DNA of 64,000 nt from Undaria pinnatifida (lineage: Eukaryota; Sar; Phaeophyceae; Laminariales; Alariaceae), in contig JABAKD010000017.1 of NCBI GenBank assembly GCA_012845835.1, positions 8,732,942 to 8,796,941 on the forward strand. The letters run 5' to 3'. Made by a program: the position numbers and the translations under genes. Under the pieces are notes generated by a model. The model had not been told where the DNA came from and did no database searches. It worked only from the letters and a program-made list of their open reading frames with translations. Below are positions 50,401-59,400 of this stretch, one piece after another (within the stretch, counting starts at the first letter, position 1; each line of letters opens with the position of its first letter).

Positions 50401-53400
50401 TATCACAAGAATTTCGTAAATCCCGTCGAAAACACGGTGCCGTGTGGTTTCTACACTAAAAAGAACAACAACAGTCGTATTTGTGTGTCTTCTCGAAAAC
50501 TTTATTCCATCCTCAATGCCAAAAGCACGATATCCGGCTCGAATTTGTCCTGAAACGTGCAGATTCCCTCTATTTTCAAACTATCAGGTACATTACACGA
50601 GAAGTACGTAAATCGCGCCGAAAACACGATGCCATGCGAATTCCACACTACCATAATCAAAAGACCTACTGGTATGTAGTTTTGTTTGGTTTCACACGTT
50701 GAAACGCATCATTCATGCCGAAATCACGATATCCGGCCCGATTTTCAGAAAAACGTCCAGATTCCCTCTTATTCGGCTCGAACGTATACAAAAACGAACA
50801 TATTCTTTCAGTAGACACGCCTGGGTCAAGCAGGGTCTATTGGCGAGATATTGCCCCTCCTGTGCCTAAGGGGGGCGAACCTATTGGCCAGAGATTGTCC
50901 CCCCTTTTCCCAAGGGGGGCTGGTCTGCACCATTCACGTGTTAGAAGGAGATAGATATGTCGTTGTGAATTATCCATACCACAAGAACTGATATCCCCGG
51001 GTCCCCATTCAACTTCCATTAGGACGAATGGAAACCCCTGCACCACAATATCCATTCCACTCGCTTATCGGATCCTCAGCGCAATTGAGGTCAGCTATCA
51101 TCAGTTATCAACACTCATGACCACTCTCCGGTGCGCTACTGTCCACAATGCCGTTAAAAGCTAGTTGCTACTGGAAGTAGTTCATACACAAGCTTTGATC
51201 GAAATTGGGCATCAGCTACATGATGGAATAAAAAAAAACATACATATCGTTTGTGATTGATAGACGACCACATACATCAATAATACCATACCCAATGATT
51301 ACGGTTTCCGTTTGTTTGTTGACACATGCAGTCAACTTGACATGCCAGGTACAATAAACCGATCAATTGCCCCACGACTACGAGTCATGAACATTACAAT
51401 GCGTCACAGAAAATTGAATTACGAACACCAAACACATATTATAATGAATTCGCCAAAACCAGTGTCAACACTAGTCTATATGAGCAACGGTCGTTTTCCG
51501 CAAGAAGTACCTCAAAAGTAAATATCTTCGTTTTATACGGCACAAGCTTACTACACGCTAAAACAATATTTGTATCAAAACAACATACATATAACTAGCG
51601 AAGAAATGCTATCAAGACATTCCCAGACGACCTTCGCTCAAATCGCGCAAAAACACACAAATAACTCACAGCGTAATGTCACATTGCTGCTTCCGCTTCG
51701 TCCGTCTATGCAATTCATTGACGTCACACGGCGCAGCACGCATTCAGCAGGGCTGGCTCCTTAAAATACACAAGCCAGCAGCGATGCATTAGGGCACTCA
51801 TTGATTGTACTACAAGACACCAAGACAGTCGTCGCATGCACCAAAACACAGATAACACAAACAGTTCTATAGAAATGACCAATGCAAAAATATACGGAAG
51901 ACACAATATCTACTCGTACAAACAACAAGCACATGTATACCGCTCTATAACAAACTTGAACATCGGGTTATGTTGCTTGTCGGTTGGCCCCTAAGCTGTG
52001 TCCTTCAACTGAAAACGTTCCTCAATTCTTCAATAGGAATGCATCGGAATATGCACAGCGAGAAGGTCTCACACTGGTCCTACCTGGTATTTTTTTATCA
52101 AAACCAACACAAGTTTTCGCAAGAAAACACGCTAATCCGTCAAAAGTAATCAACGAATTGTTGGGATTTTTTCACCCGGCGCAGAGCACACTCCGTACAT
52201 CCATGTACCCGAACTCAATGCGTGTGGAAAAGCTCTCACTACAACGCGCGCGCGGCAGTATAGGTTTTGCATCCCTTTTACGGATGTGCGACGAAACCAC
52301 ACGCGCTCGCTTCAATCCGTTGGTGAAAACGCCATGCTAATTGCACATGTATGTGTATAATCGAACGCAAATTACGGTTTCATACGGATTGGAACACGAA
52401 CTCCTTCACGCTGACTCGTCCATATGCACGACGGGAAGCAAGTACCAGGTTCTTGCGGCAATACGTGGATATCTTTGTTCTCGTGCAGAGGCCGTCGTCA
52501 TACACACACGCATTTTGAAACCCCCATTTTCAATAAACCTTCAGCAGCTACGACGAGATTCTCTCTCTGTACAGAGGCATGCAGCACGTACTCGCAGCAT
52601 AGTGCAATATTTTTCCTCGAGAAGATTTTTTTGCTACACATAAACACTCCAACCGGATTGACACCAGTCGCAAAACACGCGTTGCAATAATGCGCATACT
52701 GCTGTTTTATATTCGGGCCGGATATCGTGTATTCGGCATGGATGATGAATTTCAACGTTTGAAACCACACACAAATACGACTTATTTTTTTTTTAGTAGA
52801 GAATCCTCATGGAATCAATCGTGTCTTTGGCGGAATGTACGTATTTCTTGTGTATTAACTGGTACAACATACTTTTAGAGGGAATCTATGTGTACGTTTT
52901 AGTCTGAAATCAAGCCCAATGTAAGGGAATAGACTATGTACCCATTAGTATCTATTCGAGGGAATGTGTACGTTTTGAAAAAAATCGGGCCGGGTATCGT
53001 GTTTCCGGCATGGATGATTAATGTCAAAGCTTGAAACCACACAAAAGTACGACTTTTGTTCTTTCCGTGTAGAATCCGGATAACATCGTGTTCCTGGCGG
53101 GATCAACGTATTCTTGTGTGATGTAGTTTAAAAATAGAGTGAATCTGCACGTTTCCAGATAAATTCAAGCTGGATATCATGCTTTTGGTATTGATGATGA
53201 TGATGGATTTTACGTTCGAGAAGACGCACAGATTCGACCTTGTTCATTTTAATGTAAGAACCACATGACACCGTGTTTTCATCGGGATTTACGTATGTCT
53301 TGTGAAATACAGTGGAATAACATAATAAGCAATCAAGTACCTCTTAGTCCGAATACGGGCCGGATATCGAGGACAAACTATCGCACTGATGTCTCAATAT

Positions 53401-56400
53401 TTCATTATATGAGGTTCGCAAACCAACGTCACTTTTTATCAAACACTCCTCCTGTCTGATTTTCCCATGGCGCAATAATAGTTAGTCAAGGTGAAGGGTA
53501 TTATACGTGTATCCGGCTGACTCGTACTATCTCCAGTCTCTTGACTCGGTGTTTTCGATGCCCCAACATGATGGTGATCCTGTCGCTTGGCGGTTCCGCT
53601 GCCCAAAATCTCTCGGCAATCCCCCACCTCGGCGGTCCCGCTGCTCGAACCCCTTGGCGGTCCCCTCGTTCGGCGGTCCCGCTGCCCAAAACACCTTGGA
53701 GGCCCCCACCCTCGGCGGTCCCAATGCCCCAAACCTCCATGACGATCCCGTCACCCGGAGGTCCCCTAACGCACTACAGGCGCGTCGCGTAGCAGCAATC
53801 CAACTCTCCTGATCAGGCGTCCGCCACGTTTGCCATGAGCGCTACTTGCAACATCTCCGTTGAGCACTTATATTGAAGCTTTGCGTGCTCTTCACTCCAC
53901 AACCGGATACAATTTGGCTCGTGATGTACGAAGCGTCTTGTACAGGCGAGACGTAAACACGGCGGCACCAATGGATTTCGTCCAACGGTTACAGCCGGCG
54001 CGTTTGTCATGAGTGTCGCTCGTGTGAATCCTGTTGCGCGATTTATTCGAAGCTACATGTGTTTTTCATATAATTGACTCAACAGGATAATACCTGGCGC
54101 ATACTTTAAACACTCTATGTTACCTGATAAGTACTTCTTCTAGACGACGACGTGCCGTGTTGATTACCTTCGAGTGAAACGCGTGGGTAAGAGCCTTGAG
54201 AGAGGGGCTCCTTCTCATTGAAGAATAGACGCCTTATTTACTCGTCACTATATACGAAATATGGGGTCGAAAGAATCTTACGACGAGCTACTGACCTTCT
54301 TGTAGGGGCGGGAAGTCATTAAGACCGCACCGATAGAGTTTCGTCCAACACCCACCGCCGCCACGTCTGTCATAAGGGCCACCCGTAAGTCGCGGTTCCT
54401 GGGTTGACACAGCACCCTCCGCGCCTCCGAGACAAGAGCTTGCTGGTGAAAGCTGCTCTGGTAGATCTGCGCTAGGAAGAAAATGCGGGTTGTGTGTTGT
54501 GACGAAATGCTCTTGGTCGGTGTAGGGTTGGATTGAACCAGTTTTGTGTGCATACATATTGAGTGGTGACAACGTTTGCTGGATAAGTTGGAAAAAACCC
54601 CTCCTGGAACGGGAGACACGTGCTTGGCCGTGAAACTTGCTATGGTAGACCTGGAAGTATGTCAAGCGTGCCTGCAGACGCAAAGTGAATATCTAGGATT
54701 TAAATTGGGAATATTTGCGGTGCGCACGTGGCGTTTTAAGCGGGTGTTACATTTGCTAGCTGGTTTAGGTCAGAACCCTTCTCGCCTTTGAGCCCAAGGC
54801 TTGCTAATGAAAAATAGCTTAGTAGATCTGGAATTGGGTGGACAAGTGCCAAGTGGATTTGTATGGCAGCTGCTTTGGTAAAATTGGGCCTAATTAACAT
54901 TTGTAGGAGATGCACCCGTAGCGTACTTCGTGGTCATCACATTAGATGGCTGGGCAGAGGCAGAGCCCTTCTCGCCTCGTAAAATATTGCGTAGGGTTAG
55001 GGTTGGATGGAAGCATGTTTGGGGCACAAGGCTGGAGTATTCAGTGCGTTTTTGGTTTATTGTTGCCTTCCGCCGATATGCAGCATAAGGTTTCAACGTC
55101 GATCGCACCTGCTGGCTGAGATAGTCACCACAGCACAATTTAGCGGGTGAGTAAAAGGACGTCCGTGCCCTCATTGTTTCGGTATATTCGACAATTTCTC
55201 AATCATAGTGCACCCTTTCGAAACAGGCTACGGCTTGACTCAAGGGCTAAACGTGCCGTTACTGGGCGAACCTGAACTTTATGAAGGGCCTCAATTGAGG
55301 GCCTATATACGTAACACGCCCTGACCTAAAAATCTAAACAAAAATAGCAATCAGAATAGAATGCTCTGAGCGTATGGCCATTACTAGTGTAAAACTACAC
55401 ATTATATCCCAACCGCATGGGGTAGATCTTCGGTTTAGACGCTCCGTCGGGATAGCCACTTCGGCAAAAGTTACCGCCCCTATCGTTGCACGCATGATTT
55501 GCTTGCTACAACTCACGGGCTCTGACCAGTGACCCTTTTCATCCAACCGCCTTTTGCTGCACTTGGTGTTCTGGAGACTACATATGGGAAGCCCCACCTC
55601 GTTTTCGGCCTTTGCTAGCACGCCAGGAATCTTAAATCGCTGTCGCGTATGGGCTGTCTCTAGATGGCATAGTAAAATTGCACCACGCACGGTTACCACA
55701 ACACGGAGAAAACATATATATCTATACTCGGGTTCTCTACTGCTACTGTAGAGTTCTAGCCAAAGGTAATTGGGATTAGCGCGACGGGCTTCAGTTTAAT
55801 CTAGGTGTCGCTGACAACCGCACCTCCAACACATCTCCCCCAGCTTCATCAACAATTCCTCCAAGCAGCTTAAGCCCTGGAGAGGCGTTAGTCTTGTCGC
55901 CCTCGGTTTCGGCCGCCATATCCGTTCTAGCATCAACCGTTCCCAACGGGGCTATCCGAGCGCCACCACGATTCTGCGTGACACCGGAGGTAACATGACC
56001 CCTCGAACCGGAGGTTCGAAACACGCGGTCGGCCGACGCCCTATTTCTCCCGCCGTCGTCGTGCTCAGCGATGGTGCGGTTTATCGCGGTGCCGTTTGAT
56101 ATGGGGGTCGGGTAGGTGGTCTGAAGAACCTGCCTATGTGATGCTTGGTTTCCGTCTTGATTGTGAAGATCGTCTGAGTGCAGGCCACCTCTCGTGGTGG
56201 CAATTATCTTTGACGCCGGTGTTTTGTTGAATGCGCTTGAAGTTGTAGCACCCACGCCGCATTGACGCACGAGCCGAAGCGTGAGGACGGAACCGAACCT
56301 ATCGGTAGCCTCCACCATGTTGCTGGTCGCTGTGGATATTCAAAGGGTATGGGTCGGGAACCCATCTAAGCAGGGAGGATACGTGATGCATGCGGCACTG

Positions 56401-59400
56401 CCCATAGAGAACATTGTACAGCGCTCTTGGTATCGTTGCAGGACAAAGCATCACACGGCAACACAAGCGCGTATGCATGGCTTTAGTTTTAGTGTGGTGC
56501 AGCGTGAACGAACCGCGCGAAAAACGCATGTTGATACACCCGAAGCGACGCTTGCTACAACAGGGTTAACAGTTCTGGCCAGCATTTGTTTGGATGACGG
56601 GGCTCCTCAACCATGAAACGAATATCTACCGTTGGGATAGCGTGTTTTTGTTCCACAATTATCATTTGAAAACGTAGGTCATAGAACTCTTAGAGAGATT
56701 AAACTTCAAGTATGCCGCAAAGTCAGTATTGGGTACAGTATGATGTAGTATGACGCAGGTGAGGGACCTCGGCCGCGGAAAACGTTTGGCAAAGCTCTAT
56801 GGTAACACGCGTCAAACGATTCTACGGCAGGAATCGTACCCATTCCAGCAGACCAGTTAGTCTCCGCCACCACGATGCCCTCCGCGTTGCGATGGTTTTG
56901 CTCTAGCAGGTGTTCAATCTGCTGGCAAGGATTGACCGGCGAGAAAAGACCGTGGGACATCATTGGAGTATGCAACAAGCCGGTCGGACATGTTTCCAAT
57001 AGGAAGTTGAGCTTTTCGAGATACTGATAAAATCACAATTCCCTAGACGTTGTGATAGCTTTTGTGTGTAGCAGGTGTTCAACCTGCCAGCAGCCATTGC
57101 AGAACAGACAAAATTGAAGGAGTCCCTATCTTCAGAGGGTGCGTCGGTAAGCCACGGCCCGGGTTGTCTAGGACAGTAAGAACATGTTGCGACCAGCTTG
57201 GTTTGCATTGTTGATGTAACACTCACAGAAGCATATGTGTTGTTTCATACTGAAAGTGGTAAGCATATGGAGGGCGTGACGGTGATTCAGAAAAGAGACA
57301 GTGAAAAGACAGAGAGAAGGATCGTTGGACATGCGCCAAATGGTAGGATCGTTGAACACGCGCTAATATTCGCGTTTGAGCTGACTCACCTACCCGTGCT
57401 AGACGAAGTACACGGGAGTGCGGGACGGGTGTAGCGGGTTTAATATCATAGTCTTACATTTTACAGATCCAACGCTAGCTTGCGAACCTTTAATTTAATT
57501 CCGTTCTGAAATGTTCGTGTCGCGTACCCTATAGTTTAGGCCATGTCGCCTGTACCTAGATGTACCCGTGCAACATGCCGTTAATCGAAATAGTTGCACT
57601 AGTTCATGGTACACTCTTACATCGTCTCCTTCCGTCAGCGGTAACGGACCCGGGCTGAGGGGGGTTCTGTACTGGATGCAACTGTGAGTCTTTTCGATTT
57701 GGAGATGCATTGTAGAGCCTACGCGAAAGAAAGCTACAGTAAGGGTGACCCATATAGTGTTTGGAATATGTTCTGTTGAGGAGCTCTAGACCTATGCCTT
57801 ACCCCAAACCAGAATTTTTAAAGAATAAAGTAACGTGAAACCTGATGAATAATGCCCCTCTCTCGGTATAACATGAAAACACCGTGCAACGCAACTGCTG
57901 CTCCAACAACAATCGCTTGTTCCTCCTTTAAGGAGCACCGCCAATCACATCGTTTTGCCTGACCTGTTATACCTCCGTTGGGTCTCTGCCTCTGTCGTGG
58001 ATGGGTGATTGGTTTGAATGTGGACATGCCGGATAAGGTGTTCACTACGGTCTACCTCCAACTGCACCTGATTATGCGTACCCCACACCGCACCTTCATG
58101 AGCGTGTGCTTGCGTTCTTGCCACTCTGACACGCCATCGCCTGGATCCAGAGCCGCTCCCCTCTCGGAATCCGGCTGCGATCGACCAGGTGGTTCAATGC
58201 AAACCCCTGCCACGTGAGGTTGCCGCCCATGCTGGTTCATGGCTGAAGTGGCCGACGCATGGAGTTTTAGCGTGCGAAGATTTCGCAGAAACTTGCTTGC
58301 TGCTTCTGGGGAGGCGTTGAAGGGATAGCTTAACAGGTCCGTTCTTGTGGCCTGTACAGGCCAGCAGATAAATATTCATGAGAAAGAACGTGATGATGTG
58401 CACACGGGGAAAAGCGTTTCCATCATTCCGCTGACGTACCACGTGCTCGGTTGTGTGTATGTCGCCTTCGTACAACATAGGTGATTTCCGCCCAACGCCA
58501 TCAGAACAGTACCCAGTGTTCATCCCTCTTCCTCATCCTAGTAATAGTGTAGAGAGATACAACTTTTGTGGTCACAAACTGTGACACAGGGACGTAAAAA
58601 ACAAATAATCACCAATGAACAGAGGCCAGTAACTGACATGTCAGCGTACCGTGCACGAATAACACAGACCCTTAGTAACCCAAAGAAGAAACGTAAAGAA
58701 GAATAATATAAAACAGAAAGGAAATCATAAGAGAAAAAACAGAAGGACTCCTGGCATGGGATACGCAGACAAACGAACGCAGAAAAAACAAAAGAGACAA
58801 AACGAAACAAATGGATTCCCTCTTTGTCGTATGCCGCGTAGTTTTTGGATGCGTGTGGTGCATCAACATCAACGAGAAGGAGGAAGAAAAGAGATGCAGA
58901 AATATTTAAGGAAATAACTACTCGTACTCATACTGAAGAGGGGTGTTCCAGATCTAAAGTCGTAAGGTATGTACCGCTCCTTTACCTACTGCCTGCTGGG
59001 CGTTCGTGCTCATACATACTGCCGCAGTAGGTTTGTACGCACCTGCCACTGCGGCGTGTTACTTTTTCGGTATCTGGTGCTACTACCCGATACAAACCAA
59101 ACGGAAAACCCCTCCCTTCGTGTCATCCCCCGCCTCCCCCGGGGACAAAGCAACCCACCACCGGGAGGCCGCCTTTCGACGCTCCCCACTGGTCCCGAAG
59201 GTGCGCGTCGTCGCGGCAACCCCACCGAGAGGGTCGACTGTTACCCCGTTGGGTTCGCAAAAAAAAGGGGAAAACATAGGCGCCGCCATCGTCGCTCGCG
59301 CCGCGCCGATCTGTCGGTCACGCCGTCGGTCGCCTGCCGTCGCCTTTCCGCCGGCAACTGCTGTCGACCGAGCGACAGTTTCGGATTCTCTGCACTGTTG

